64,000 bases of DNA from Gnetum montanum (GCA_015680685.1 MNCI01016081.1:20909-84908); one strand, 5' to 3'. Shown: positions 21,080-32,699, counted from the stretch's first letter. Notes: generated by a model from the sequence alone, not told the origin. Numbers and translations: made by a program.

Positions 21080-22020
21080 ACAACCATATCTCTCTCACAA
21101 TACTCTAACAATGCAACAACTAGTGAGGCAATTCATTGGAGAACCAACAAATTATATGATGATGAAGATAAAGTTTGGAGTACCCAATCTGATGTAGGGG
21201 TTTCCTATGAACATAAAGAAAGACAACATCATTCCAAACCATGAATGCATAACATACCTAGTGGTGATGAACCCTTACTGGCCACTACAAGCCTAACAAA
21301 AATACAAGAAGCTGTTCAAATATCTTGCATGCATCGTAAGGAAAGCCATCTACCTAGGCTTAACTGAAACAACTTTTCTAAGTTTTCAGGAGGCTATGAT
21401 TTAGTTGCAAAAAATCATCTACAAGACTTCCATGATGCCTGTGTATGGAATAGCATTGATAATGGATGGAAAAAACTTAAGCTAGCAACAACCCACGAAT
21501 GTTACTTGTGCTACTACTATCAGCCATAGTGGGAATCCTCCACAACATCATAGGTGTCCCTTCTTTAGATGTGACTGTAGAAAGGGATACCACAGTTTAG
21601 AAACCACTACATCTACTAACTTAACAGAATTCCAACACTATGGTGTATCTTCCTCTTTGAACCTAATGCCTCATGTTACCTTATCAGGGCCACCACTCAA
21701 TACTCCAACAACCATGCAACCTAGTGAATCTAGCCATGAAGGGAGACATATCGATCCTTGCATACCATCTTACGGTCACGAATGCCATAGTGGGTTAGCT
21801 CCTTATCACATAACCACATCTTATAATCTGCCCCACTATGCCTACTACAATCAACTGTGTGAACCCCAATTTGGGTGTATTCCTACCACCACCTCAAAAA
21901 AAATTCAATGGTTTGGATATGACTAGGCTCCAATGATTCCAAAATTCTTGGATCCAAATTTTCCATTTATTAATTCTAGCCATACTCAAGGGATTAGTCA
22001 TGGGGAATATCCTCCATTAT
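21080..22020 (+). pseudogene. Element C gag remnant
   Basis: About 21377-21510 encodes NNFSKFSGGYDLVAKNHLQD followed by FHDACVWNSIDNGWKKLKLA, clearly related to the capsid-like core of A/B gag (NNIP.FEGGYNAD..NHLQAFHDAC). The His/Ser/Arg linker and most of the core are missing. A Pro/Tyr/Ser-rich tail follows, with an 89-codon open frame at 21657-21926. No protease, reverse transcriptase or integrase follows before the T-rich tract, so C could not have moved on its own. Confidence 0.65.
21998..22008 (+). other. Polypurine-like motif TCATGGGGAAT (post-gag copy), C
   Basis: TTAGTCATGGGG at the end of the gag remnant and before the T-rich tract, the same relative position as in A2, B and A4. 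Confidence 0.5.
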
Positions 22021-22024
22021 AATA

Positions 22025-22120
22025 AGAAAAATTAATAAATAATTTTCATTTTCTTTCATTTTACAATTTTTTGTTTTCTAGTTTTTCATCTTTTAATTTA
22101 TTGTTTTATCTTTTTTAGGG
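22025..22120 (+). repeat. T-rich tract, element C
   Basis: Pyrimidine-rich run ending TTTATCTTTTTTAG then GGTAACC, resembling a 3' splice site. It corresponds to the T-rich tandem repeats of A2/B/A4. Confidence 0.55.
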
Positions 22121-23404
22121 TAACCTCATTAGTAAATAAAATACTCATGTGACCCATTGGTCGAGGTGTTGTTCTATGCTATCAAGTCTTGAGTAACTAA
22201 TTATTTGGACAGTGAGCCCACAACATCCACCTACCCATTCCATTAATAAGAGGTTCTACCTTAGGTACAATGATATTCCTAATCATTAAAACTTAAATTA
22301 ACCTTGTGTTTGTTATACCCAAGGTGAAGAAGGATGGGCTAAGCGGGAATGGCTAGGGTGTGACAACAAGGGAACTTGTGGATTCTCTTTGGTTACATCT
22401 GTAGAAGTTATCATGTAGCTTGGTTGTACTAAGGTCCTTGTAGATCTAATGAAAAATGGAAGTAAGAGTAATCAAAAGGCACTCAATCAAGAAAACACAA
22501 TGTTGTTCAAGGGGGTCCCACTAGAAAGACATGCATCCATGCCTGAAGGTAGGCATCTTCTCTAGATTAAGCATTCAAAAAAAAAAAGAGCAAGAAGAGT
22601 GTGCCAAAGCGGCCACATAAAAAGAAAAAGAAAAGATCAAGCTCAAAGTGCTGCAAAGAAATTTCAAATCACTCCTCCCTTGAACAAAACACCAAGTGAT
22701 CATACACCTTGCTGCCATGGGCTCTTATGGTTGTCCATCATTGGATAAAACAATGCAATGTCATTGATCAAAGGAATGGACTTGGTCCTGATTTTGGAGT
22801 GACAAGTTAATGACACATTAATCATGCCTTACACTAAGCATTCATTGTGCCCTAGGCTAATTACCTCATATCATGATCTCTACAATCCATTTTACAATTT
22901 GTCCCATCTCGCTGTTCATGTAATTAGGACTCGTGACTTGTGTAGCATTGAATTTATACCTCATCACAGTGGTATTTACATGTGTGTGTTTTGTGAAATT
23001 GGTGTAGATTGCATTTAACCCTTCCAGTGCTTAGAGGCAGTTTAAGGCGTGGCTACGCAAGGGCATTATAGGTTGCAACCTGCTTTGGGGAGGACCCAAT
23101 TGCGTAACTTTTGTAATTTGTACTTGTTGCACACCACCACATCATTTTATACCCTCCGAGTACTTCATTGCTAAATCTATTCTTTCCCTTATCATCCTTC
23201 TAGTTCAAACGTTCCTATGTACCAACACATGTCCTTTTTCCTTATACTCTTCATGACTTTCATTGCTAGATTTTACATCCTTATCCATTTTATGCCTTTA
23301 GGCCTGATCAATTTTACCCTGGACCTTTTACAACAACTTCAAGTCCTTAATTTTTGAGTCAGGAATTTCAAAAATTTATCAATTTTTTCAAGTACCCCAC
23401 TTTA
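22121..23404 (+). other. 3' region of element C, no clear coding
   Basis: Shares landmarks with A/B/H: GAAAGACATGCATCCATGCCTGAAGG-like sequence near 22525-22550 and CTGCTTTGGGGAGGACCCA at 23079-23097. A 64-codon open frame (22824-23018) has no recognisable relative. Confidence 0.5.
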
Positions 23405-23560
23405 AACAAGCTGGGATATTGTGTCTGATGCGATATCATGGATGCACTATCATGTACACAATATCATGTCCCATAAACACTATAAAGATGCCCCCCCCCA
23501 ATGAACATCAACATCATTTGCAACTGTTCACACGAGGGAGTTTTTCAAATTTTCTTTTAC
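23405..23560 (+). promoter_or_regulatory. LTR-like internal promoter of element C
   Basis: Contains GATATTGTG, GCGATATCATGG, ATCATGTACACAATATCATG and a TATA box (CTATAAAGA, 23480-23488), then a leader. The GATATC-type palindromes plus TATA reproduce the U3 layout of C's own LTR (25978 onward), but here in the interior, about 0.5-0.9 kb before the coiled-coil ORF. Element H has an equivalent at 50020-50160 with H-type motifs. Promoter function is inferred. Confidence 0.45.
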
Positions 23561-23939
23561 GACTTATGATTGCATATCTCTTGTTCCAACAACCATAACT
23601 CGCTCACTAGCACTTTGATTTTCATTCCACTCGAACCTATCAAAACCTGGAGTGTTTAGGTTAGTCGTTGGAGAGGGGTACATTTTAAATTGCACACAAA
23701 TTTTTTGAAATTCATCATCACCCAAAGAACACTATCAAGGGTAATTAATTATACAAAAAAGATCAACATGTGCGAAAAAAAAACTTCATCTTTTCACTTA
23801 TACTGGGAAATTAAAAATTGTGAAGCCACCTAATTAAAGTGGATCAAATATTAAAACCTTTTGGAGCCAAAGTACTGAAGCCACTAGCTCCGAGAAAAAA
23901 TGTTGGTGAGACACTGGAGCAAAAGTAAGAGTAAGAATA

Positions 23940-25790
23940 GATGGTGGGGCCCATTACAATTCAAACTGCAAGGCCTAGCCAACTTCTAAGCATGAGGCCC
24001 AGTTGATAACAAAAATTAGGATGCAGCACAAGCCAGCAAGATCAACAACCACCATCACCACAGGATTACCGACCATCGATGAGCCACCTCAAGCCCATCG
24101 CTGAGAAGGTTAGTTGGGGAAGTCATGATGATGCTAATCTCTTCTACATCATCAAAGACATTGTATGACCCTTATTTTCTATCTATCATGCATGGGATGA
24201 GGTGTCCATCGAAATAGGTGGAGGGGAGACTCATTGGTCACAATAGATTTTAGGGAACACTACATCTTTCTAGGTGTAATTGGAAACAGGTGAAGGGGCC
24301 ACAATGGTGATCATGCAGCATTAGGATGCAGCCGGAACCATAGAAGTGGTCACAAACCACATTAAGAAATGTTTCAATGTCCTTATTATGCCATCGGAAA
24401 ATTTTACGAGAGCATGAGATGCTCAAACTCTGGTTAGTCCCTCAATGACTCCTGCGAAGCATGAGGATGTCCTTGATTGATTGCTACAAATAGGACAAGT
24501 AATGACATCCTTGTTTGACATTCCACAAGATGTCATGGTAGCACAATTAGACCTCATCTCCACCAAAGGAAAGCTGGTGATGGCAGAGATCAGGGCCAAG
24601 CACGCAAAAGCAGAGTTAGAAAAACTACATGAGAGGCTTGTCACCATACAAGTTGCATAGTGGAACCCATCTTAGTTTTTTCCTGTAGACTAGTTGGACA
24701 CTTTCAGGATAGAGCAGCTTAATAAATTTTTGGTAGACAATAAAAGAGTGGTGGAGGAGAAATAGAAGGCCAACTGGGATGCCTCCAAGGCACAAGTGCA
24801 AACCTATGCACATGCCAAGGCACTTATAGCCTTACAAGAGGAAAATAAAAATCTTGCTGCTAACAACCTTCAGTTGACCACTGTGGAAAAATAGAAGAAT
24901 GTTCTTGAGGAAAACTTTTAGTAATTACGAGAACAGTTGGTCAGGGTCAACCAAGACATGAATTGTTTGGCCAGAGAGAATTGAACCTTCTCAATGCAGG
25001 AGGTACACATAATCCATCAGAAGATAGCCATTAAAATAAGCACATGGAAAAATGAAGCCAAGCGGCATGAAAAGTTAAAGGAGCACTTTAGAGACTAGGT
25101 GGGAATGTACAAAAAAATCATAAAAAAGGAGATCCATATGGCCAAGGTCCACATCAACACTTTTAGTGCTTAACACACTGATTGGTGGGCCATATTGGAC
25201 ACATATGCATTTGTCCACCAGGTAGAACTTAAAAGCCAAGACCTACAAATTCAAGACCTCACAGAGTACATGGAATTGGAAAACTTGTGGTATGCAAATC
25301 TAGCCATGTTGATAGTAGGATGCCTGAGAACAGAGCTTGAGAAGTAGGTAGCTGCCACCTACACTAAATATGAAGTAGAATTTGCAGAGCACAAGAAAAC
25401 ATTGCAAAATCTAGAAGTTGCAAATTCTAAACTAGAGGTGGTTAAGACTAGTTACCAAGGCTAGAGAGATGTCGCAATATACTTTGCTCGATGGCTTACA
25501 AATTTTCAAGAGTACAGGGATAAAGGCAGAGCCTATGAGGAGGAATGATGGTTTTTTGTGGCCTAGTACGTCAAAGCAAATAAGATGTTCCTGAAACTAC
25601 CGTGCCCATGGGAGGTGCTGACTTTGTCAAACATTTGAGCATCAACATGGATGGCATAGGATCCCCTAACAGAAGAGGAAAATCTCTAGGCAATACTTCA
25701 GAGTGATCAAATTCCAAAACCTGGAGCACATGATAAGGGGAAGTAACCCATGGATGAGCCATCGCCACCTAGAACCACATGAGCCAAATA
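23940..25790 (+). pseudogene. Coiled-coil accessory ORF of element C, broken
   Basis: A long frame interrupted by about 19 stops, clearest from 24500. It is rich in Lys/Glu/Leu/Ala with heptad-like spacing, for example STKGKLVMAEIRAKHAKAEL (about 24560-24620), EEKXKANWDASKAQ (about 24757), STWKNEAKRHEKLKEHFRD (about 25040-25095) and EVEFAEHKKTLQNLEVAN (about 25373-25425). It ends in a Pro/Ser-rich tail (DEPSPPRTT). It is homologous to 50880-53340 of element H: shared TWKNE..K, KEI..AKV, EYM.L.NL...NL..L, YEVEF..HK and DYQE/NFQE blocks. It lies between the internal promoter-like segment and the 3' LTR, where A and B have nothing similar. Most stops are TAG, often where the homologue or context suggests Gln. 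I do not recognise the family; a structural or RNA/particle-associated role is speculation. Confidence 0.6.
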
Positions 25791-25965
25791 AAGTTTACAA
25801 TTTTGCAATTTTGTAATTTTGTGTTGTTTCCGAATTTTGTTCTATTGATTTCTCCATTACAGTATGAATAAATCCCTAGTCAGTTAATAATCCCATACCT
25901 ATCCACTGTGTAATCAATGGGGCTTGTTCTCATTTTTTTTAACCTAAGGATGAGTTTTCATTCAA

Positions 25966-25977
25966 TCGTGGGGGGTA
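25966..25977 (+). other. Polypurine tract of element C
   Basis: TCGTGGGGGGTA directly before the 3' LTR. Confidence 0.8.
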
Positions 25978-26777
25978 TGATGAATCATGATTTATTAGGT
26001 TGCGATATCGCATACATGATATCGTAGCAATTTTATACGCAATGTCATGGCTCTTGTGTGGGCTATAAATACACCTTAGGTGCATGGTGAAGAGGGAGAG
26101 TTTTAGTTAGAAATTAGTTTTCAAGTTTTTTCTCAACGCTTTCTCCCAGTGCATGCCCGCAGTATGATGATTGTAATTGTATGACACCTTTATTTGAGTG
26201 TGGTGTACTTGAACATGCACATGATTGGAAATAAAGATTTAGATTACTTCATCATTGCAACATTCACTTAGTTTAATTATTTAATTTTTATTTTTATTTA
26301 TTTCTTTCGTAGTTAATATCTATTCAGCCTAAACTCCTTAAACGTGGAATGAGGACGACTTAATCACGGGCATTTAAGTGTGACTACTTGGTAACCCAGT
26401 AGCATACCTAGGATTTGTGCTTGGTAATCTCAGTATAGTCATGCATGAGGTCCAAGATGTGTATGAATGATTAAGGGATGGATGCTTATTGCACTTAGGC
26501 TAGCTTAAACTCTCTTCACCCTTTCCCTCTTAGGTTAATCAAAGTTATGTCCATTACCTCTAGGAGTAGCACTAGCTTAGGACCACATCACACGCCTCAC
26601 TTTGGACTAAACCATACATGAAAAAGCAAATACTAGTCTAGGTGGGAAGATAGTGAACTACGATTAATAAGTAACTATCTAGATACCACAACTAGCCCAT
26701 CTACGGAGTTTGATTAGATCGTGCGTGAAACGCTAGTATTTGTATGGTTGAGTGTAGGGGTACCTCGCCACTCATCA
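25978..26777 (+). repeat. Element C 3' LTR
   Basis: 800 bp, TGATGAATC to CTCATCA, unbroken. U3 has GCGATATCGCATACATGATATC, then TATAAATA at 26064-26071. Aligns to the two pieces of the 5' LTR. Confidence 0.9.
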
Positions 26778-27492
26778 TTAGCTAAGAAAAAGAAGAAGGC
26801 TATTGATACATTGAAGTAATCTTCTAAGATAACATGGAAATTATTTTTTGAGCAATAATAGGAGACTACTTTCTCAAGCAACCTCTCACATTCTTTTAAT
26901 CCTATATAACATGTTAAGATAGCACTTGCTTTTCAAGCATCTTAGCCTACAAATAATAAGTTCTTACAAGAAATGAACATCCTTGTCCATTCTAAAGATA
27001 CTAAATTATCCTTGTATAATAGCTTCTAAAGAATATCATGTTGCACTATATGATGTTATTAGGAGAGTCATGTTTCCAAGTTACATTCTTGCTTGGACAA
27101 AAGCTATATCTTCCTTTCTTCAAGTCCCTCACTATGGATTAGATAGTTTGAACTTCCATGATGAGAACATTAGGAAAGATTTAAAGATAGGAAATATTGT
27201 TAGCTTCCATTGTACATCACTATCAAAGTGTCCCTAAAAGTTATAGTTTTGCTGGTACATGTTGATAACAACACTGGATCGAATATGATTATATGAGCTA
27301 TTATCACACATCTTAGTGTTCATGATCATATAGATTTTAATGAACCTTGTACAAATATTATTTTCTTTAATGGTACATAAGTAGAGGTTATAGGTTCCAT
27401 TAGATTACCTTCCATGATAGGTGATGTTGTGTAATTTGAAGCTATCTTTATGGTAGTTTGTGAGTGTCTTGGTGTTAATGATGTGGATAATT
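26778..27492 (+). pseudogene. Gypsy-type protease-like fragment
   Basis: Tentative. From about 27240 the frame VLLVHVDNNTGSNMII, later IIFFNGTXVEVIGSIRLPSM, resembles the retropepsin region of Tat/Ogre-type elements (VDNGS...FDGS.REVIGEIDLP). Three in-frame stops are needed in the reading. An 84-codon open frame (26983-27237) precedes it. Together they suggest an older gypsy copy into which C inserted. Confidence 0.38.
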
Positions 27493-27499
27493 GAACTTA

Positions 27500-28422
27500 G
27501 AANAATAAGCTTAGAATATGGTTTCTAGGCTTCCCAAACCTTTACAATCTTGAGCTCCACTCTAGAATGTTGTGGTGCTACACCAACACTCAATCCCATA
27601 GGATCCCAACAAGCTCAAGTAAGATGCCTTCTTGCAAGAAGCACATCAACCCCATAGGGCAAAAAGGGAGAACAATACTTACAAGGGATGAATGCAACTT
27701 AGTTTGCTAATACTTGAACTTTAAGGTACAATAGAATTTACAATGGACAAAAGATAATATAGTGAGGAGAAATAGTGATTGTTAAATGATTACACAAGGA
27801 TTGTACAAGATCTTGCACATTTCCCAATGAGAATGATGTCTTTGTATAGCCACTGTGTTTCTAAATCCATCTTGGAACTCATGCAATGGATAGGTAATGG
27901 TCATGGAAGATGTCTTCTTCTTATCTGAGATGTCTTTTTGTATTTTCCTTCATTCTCAGAAGAAGTCTTTGTCTGGGGAAAGACATCTTTCTGAAATTGG
28001 TCTTCATTCTAGGAAGCTTTCTTTTCTAGATGAAAGACATCTACTATTTTATAGAGATCTATTTACTTGTGCATCCTTTAATTCTACCAAGACATCTACT
28101 ATTTCTTGGAGACATCTATCTTCACCTTCCTTTGCATGATGAATTATTCATTCCTTGTTCATCACCTTGCACTTTTGCATGCTCCAATGATGATAACTTT
28201 GCTTGTGAGTTGTTTGGTCCTTGTCCATGTTCTTTGAATTCTTGCATGTTCACTTGAGACCTTGTGGATGACCTTCTCCTTTGAGCTCTAAACTAGTTTG
28301 TTCTTTGTCATCAATGTAGACTTTATCGAATCTTACTTTTTCATGTATGTTGTCCTACAAACACAACAACCACACAACCACACAAACAACCTTTGACTTC
28401 ATTTTACTTAACATTCTGGCAC
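27500..28422 (-). repeat. Candidate 3' LTR of minus-strand copia relic
   Basis: On the minus strand, a purine-rich GGAGGATATTATAGACC precedes a possible LTR start TGTGCCAGAATG at 28422. The interval includes a cluster of AGACATC motifs (27905-28100). The left boundary is not defined, no second LTR was found, and an N at 27503 interrupts the left end. Confidence 0.35.
27905..28105. repeat. Cluster of AGACATCT motifs in both orientations
   Basis: At least six AGACATC or GATGTCT occurrences in about 200 bp, mostly followed or preceded by pyrimidine runs. This resembles repeated enhancer-like boxes seen in some copia LTRs. Confidence 0.5.
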
Positions 28423-28514
28423 ACCAAAAGGTCTATAATATCCTCCTTTTTGGTGATATTCAAAAAATTAAGAAAATGGATTAGTAGATAAGGCAAAAGC
28501 TCCAAATATATCAT

Positions 28515-28555
28515 AACCTACTCTCCCCCTTTTTGAATAGCATCAAAAAGGATAA
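28515..28555 (-). other. Copia-type polypurine region
   Basis: Minus strand reads TTTTTGATGCTATTCAAAAA then GGGGGAGAGTAGG, typical of the sequence just 5' of the 3' LTR in plant Ty1/copia (Tork/SIRE-like) elements. A diverged copy lies at 28440-28475. Confidence 0.5.
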
Positions 28556-30399
28556 AACACATAAATTGGTTAAAGAGTCATCATAAAAGAGAAATATCAT
28601 ATAATATGCATAACCAACAACATGTGATAATCTTAAGGAGGTAAAAACATTTATCTAAGAAAAGAGTACACATTTTATAGCACTAAGTTCCATGAAGAGC
28701 TGCCCCTAATTTGTCAAGTATTGATCTAAGCCTTTCAAATGATATTCAAACTTAAAGCTTGAAGTGAAGCATAATCCTTAAAGATCAAGTAACCTATCTC
28801 TAAACCAATAAGTCATTAGTAGTAAGTATTGTATGGTTCTTTAATTTTCTAATATTCTCCAGCTTTTTAAAACATTAGCAAAAGAATAGGACATATATTT
28901 TATGATAATGAGAGTATAGCAATACAAATTCTTAAGCATATTTGTATCACATGATTTGAAATTGGCCATGCTAAAAATTTAAATTCTTGAACTAGGAAAT
29001 AGATCTTAAGGCAAACTATGTAAAGGATGTTTCAATCAGAATCCTGAATACTTTGCCATAGATAAAATGATCATGTTCTTTCTCATATTACTATAAGAAA
29101 TAATATCAATCATTTGCATTCTTTCATAAAAATATAGGTACTTCTTGCTTTAGGTCATGCTTGAATATCGAATAGGTGGACTGATGATACATTGAGATCT
29201 GCTCCTTTTAGTTCAAAAACAAGGAGCTACAACTAATCTGAAAAGGACTAACAACAAACAATTTGATGCCAAAGACCAAGGATAGATCATTTAGGAATAA
29301 GCAGCCTATCTATATGAAATAATTGTTTCATTGAAACTTGTATCTCTATACTCAACCAGAAATTTCTTACTTGGAAAACACAACAAAAGGATATGAAAGC
29401 CATGAGAGAAACATGCATACAAGGCAATGCAACAAATACAATCATTTATCAAAAACAAAATGAAAATCATGATGATATAGAAATATGTATATATTCATAT
29501 ACCTCATTTTTTACCAAAGGATATCATGAACATAAATCCAAGAATTTGTCATCCTCTTAAAAGAGAAATACCTCTTAATGTCCTTATCTTTCTCATTTTG
29601 GAATATAATGTTTTATTATTTGAGTATTTCTTGGCTAAAGTCTCCAAAGACTGCCCCTACACTAGTGACCTCTAACATGATGATGGATAATGAGGAATAG
29701 GCTCCCCCTACACATGTGTAACNAATGATGATGGATAATGAGGAATAGGCTCCCCCTACACATGTGTAACTCTTCTTGGCCTTTTAAGATCAACTTGCAA
29801 ACATTGTAGATCACCAAAGCACTTTAACTATAGGTCAACATTAAGATCAACTGTAGAGACTAAGGCCTCCAATAAGTAATACTGATAGAATATTTAGAAT
29901 CTTATCTTATTTCATATATGGAAAAAATATCCCAAAGGGAATGAGCTTAGAAGCAGGTCATCACAAGAAGTTCAGAATGGACAAGATTGAAACAAGACAA
30001 AAACCAAACTAAAAAATATTACAAGATAATGGCCCAAAGGAAATTAATACAAGTGCTACACTACATATTTCCATAAACCAAATGTATCAAGCTCAAGGAT
30101 GAAAGCAAGAGATTCTCTAAATAATTATTCCATCATAATTCTAATCTAGACAAGACACAACACTTTTGGATGTCTCAAATCATATACTTATAAACTAACT
30201 AGCAAGAAAAGAGATGAAAATTACCTTGACTTATCTTTCTTGTTGGTGAGAAGAGAAGATTAATGGGGTTTGAGATGATGTCCCTTATCATGAAGTATCT
30301 CCTCATCCTTAGCTTTTCTTTCAATAGATCATGTATGTGATGTCTCTATTTGTTCATGATTTCTATGATAAAACCTTTGATAACTTATTGTATTATTTT
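28556..30399. other. Copia interior without recognisable pol
   Basis: AT-rich, full of stops on both strands. I could not recognise copia integrase or reverse transcriptase here; pol appears deleted or unrecognisably decayed. Confidence 0.4.
29677..29770 (+). repeat. Identical 46-bp duplication around a single N
   Basis: 29677-29722 and 29725-29770 are identical over 46 bp and separated by NA at 29723-29724. This is the footprint of two overlapping contig ends joined with a one-base gap. Confidence 0.9.
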
Positions 30400-31936
30400 C
30401 AATTCTCTACTTCTCTTCATTTTTAGCTATTGGTGCCTGCAAAATTTCCATTCCAAAGCCTTTTTGACAAGACCAAGCATCAATATTGTTTTCATCATTA
30501 TGAAAATAATTAAGGGTTTGCTTACTATCACAATTTTTACCTACAAATAAGGTATTCTCCTCATGATCAAAAATATCAAATTTGACTATGCTTGAGCTTG
30601 AATTTTCACGTGTAACTTCTTCCAAATTCTCTGGCTATTTTTTAGGAGTCTCCTATTCTTGAATCTTTCTCTAATCCTTATTAAAAGAGGTTAGTTACTG
30701 AATCTCAGCTTTTATGTTTGAGGTCTCTTTTTTCACTTTAGACTAGATAGCATCTAGCTTAGAAGTTACAAATGTCTTTGCCTTCCTAATCAAATAATGT
30801 AAAAGAAAAATTTCTTCTTTAAATTCACTATACCTTTTATCACACTTACCAGTCTATTCAACCATATGTGAGGAATTTTCATCTGTAACTGCCATGCATA
30901 TGAGATGTGAATCTTTGGAAGAATTGCATGCTTCTTCTTCACTTTTCTCATCATCATCCCAACTTGTACAAAAGTTGGTCCTTTTTAATTCCTCATCATT
31001 GGATTTTTTCTTTGGCTATACCTTGTTATCACTAGGACATTAGAAGGCCATATGGCCTCTTCCTCCACAAACCCAACATTCTATAGAACAAAAATCTAAG
31101 TTAGACTTAAAAAATGTTTTACCTCTTTCTCTACCTTTGAATAAATTGGATCTTTGCTAAGATGCTCCATTGTTTCTTCTTGTTAGCAATCATTGCAACT
31201 TCCTTGAGAGAAAGGCAATCTCATCTTCACTACCCTCATCATACTCATTGAACCCTGTCTCCTTGGAGGTAGTCTTTAGAGTAATAGGTCTTTCTTGTAT
31301 CACTCCTTATCTTATGATATTCATTTCATAAGAAATGGGAGAACTTTAAAGATTTTCAAATTTTAAAGTTGAGAAATTTCTAATTTCCTACATAGTTATA
31401 ACCTTTGGTCTAAACTCTAGTTGTAGAGTTCTAATCATTTTGATGATGATATCACCTTCGAGCAAATATTTTCTTGTTCCTCTAAGAGCTACAACAAGAT
31501 CATTCACTTTAGAGAAATAATCTTTTATTTTCTCACCTTCTCTCATTTTGAGCTTATTGTATTTGCTTTGTACAATTAATAATTTGAATTGCTTAACAAT
31601 AGAGGTTCCTTCATAAGTAGCTTGTAAAGTTTGCCAAATTTCTTGGCCCATTTTACAACATACTATCATATTAAATTTATATTTATTTAAAGCACAATAT
31701 AAAAAATATTTTTCTTTTGAATCAAACACTTTAAACTCTAAGGATTCAACAGGAAAAGTGTAGCCTTCAAGGATTGAACTCCATGGATTTGAAGAACCCT
31801 TGCATTCTAGCATTCCAATAGGTAAAGTTGAATCCATCAAACATGGATGGATTTGTGTAAGATGACATCTCCATTGTTCACCCTTTGAAGTGTTGTGATG
31901 TTGCACCAACCACTTAACCCTGTAAGTTCTTGACAA
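30400..31936 (-). pseudogene. Ty1/copia gag, broken
   Basis: Minus strand. Bases 31936-31388 form a 182-codon open frame of the copia gag type (UBN2-like): EIWQTLQATYEGTSIVK, KLKMREGEKIKDYFSKV and EGDIIIKMIRTLQLEFRPKV. Downstream at 31081-31034 is a zinc knuckle, CWVCGGRGHMAF then a TAA before the last Cys (C-x2-C-x4-H-x4-C with the stop inside). An extended acidic/Lys-rich C-terminal region continues to about 30407 with several stops. Long gag tails occur in SIRE/Tork-like copia elements. No integrase or RT follows. Confidence 0.78.
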
Positions 31937-31989
31937 GCTTAGAATGTTGAATCACCACCAAATTTGGACTATAGCTTCCTGATTGCAAA

Positions 31990-32370
31990 TTCGTCTAAGT
32001 GTTAGCATGAGGCCATTTTTTGAAAATTTTTCTAAGTGCTAGGACTACACTCTCCACTACCCTAGAGCATAGTTAACCTGTCATGGAGAGCATAGTTAGC
32101 ATGAAGGCCCAATTTTTGTAGATTTTTCTAAGTGTTGAAACTAAGCTCTCTCACAGCCCAAACCGTAGTCAAGCATAGTTAATCGGAAGCTAGTTTCCAT
32201 AAGTTTTGACAAGTGCTAGGACTACGTTCATCCCCATTTGGGAGCATAGTTAGCCACTAGTGGAGAGCGTAGTTAGCACATAGCCACTTTTCTTGCAAAA
32301 TGTTTTCTAAGTGTGGGACTATACTCTCCTCCAATCTAGAGCTTAGTTAATCATAGTCAGCAAGAATAAC
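31990..32370 (+). repeat. Degenerate ~90-bp tandem repeat, about 4 units
   Basis: Units marked by TTTTTCTAAGTGCTAGGACTA, a CTCTCC block and GAGCATAGTTAGC. TCTAAGTG-type anchors fall near 32031, 32127, 32211 and 32306, giving spacings of about 83-96 bp. It lies upstream of a TATA box at about 32737, so it may be the U3 of element E's LTR. Confidence 0.55.
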
Positions 32371-32699
32371 CTCCAGCAACCTCCACAATGTAACACTGGC
32401 ACTCAGTTCAACTTTGACTCATCTCTGGTAAGCATAGTTAGCAAAATGCATCTTTTTGTATTCCCTTTTTGGTCTAAACATTGTAACTATGTTCTACCCC
32501 ATGTAAGATAGTGGAGAGCGTAGTCTCCAAAATGTCATTTTTTCAGGTACCTTGTGGTCCTCTAGGCACACACACATGTAGTTGGTAGCGTAGTCATAGT
32601 CATGCAGAGTTTGGTAGAGCACAACAAAGCACAACATCACTAGCCTTAGTGGAAAGCGTAGTTGGGTGACAATGTAGTCCCAACCATTCCCTTTGCCAT

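Larger units (their letters stand above)
3397..26777 (+). mobile_element. Outer Ty3/gypsy-type LTR element 'C', hosting nested elements
   Basis: Begins TGATGAATC at 3397 and ends CTCATCA at 26777. Its 5' LTR is split: 3397-3548, then 20278-20934 after removing nested element B. Its own internal part is 20935-25977, about 5.0 kb. That part holds a tRNA-Asp-type primer site, a gag remnant, a T-rich tract, a long 3' region and a coiled-coil ORF, and no pol. The flanking pentamers are TCAAC (3392-3396) and TTAGC (26778-26782), matching at 3 of 5 positions. Both differences are transitions, so this may be a decayed target duplication or may mean the two LTRs come from different insertions. Confidence 0.75.

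Noticed and set aside
24423-24813. Two minus-strand Cys/Ser/Leu-rich open frames
   Set aside because: Antisense of the coiled-coil ORF, not supported by the H homologue.
30407-30625. Separate small acidic gene on the minus strand
   Set aside because: It is in line with, and best read as, the C-terminal extension of the copia gag upstream of it.
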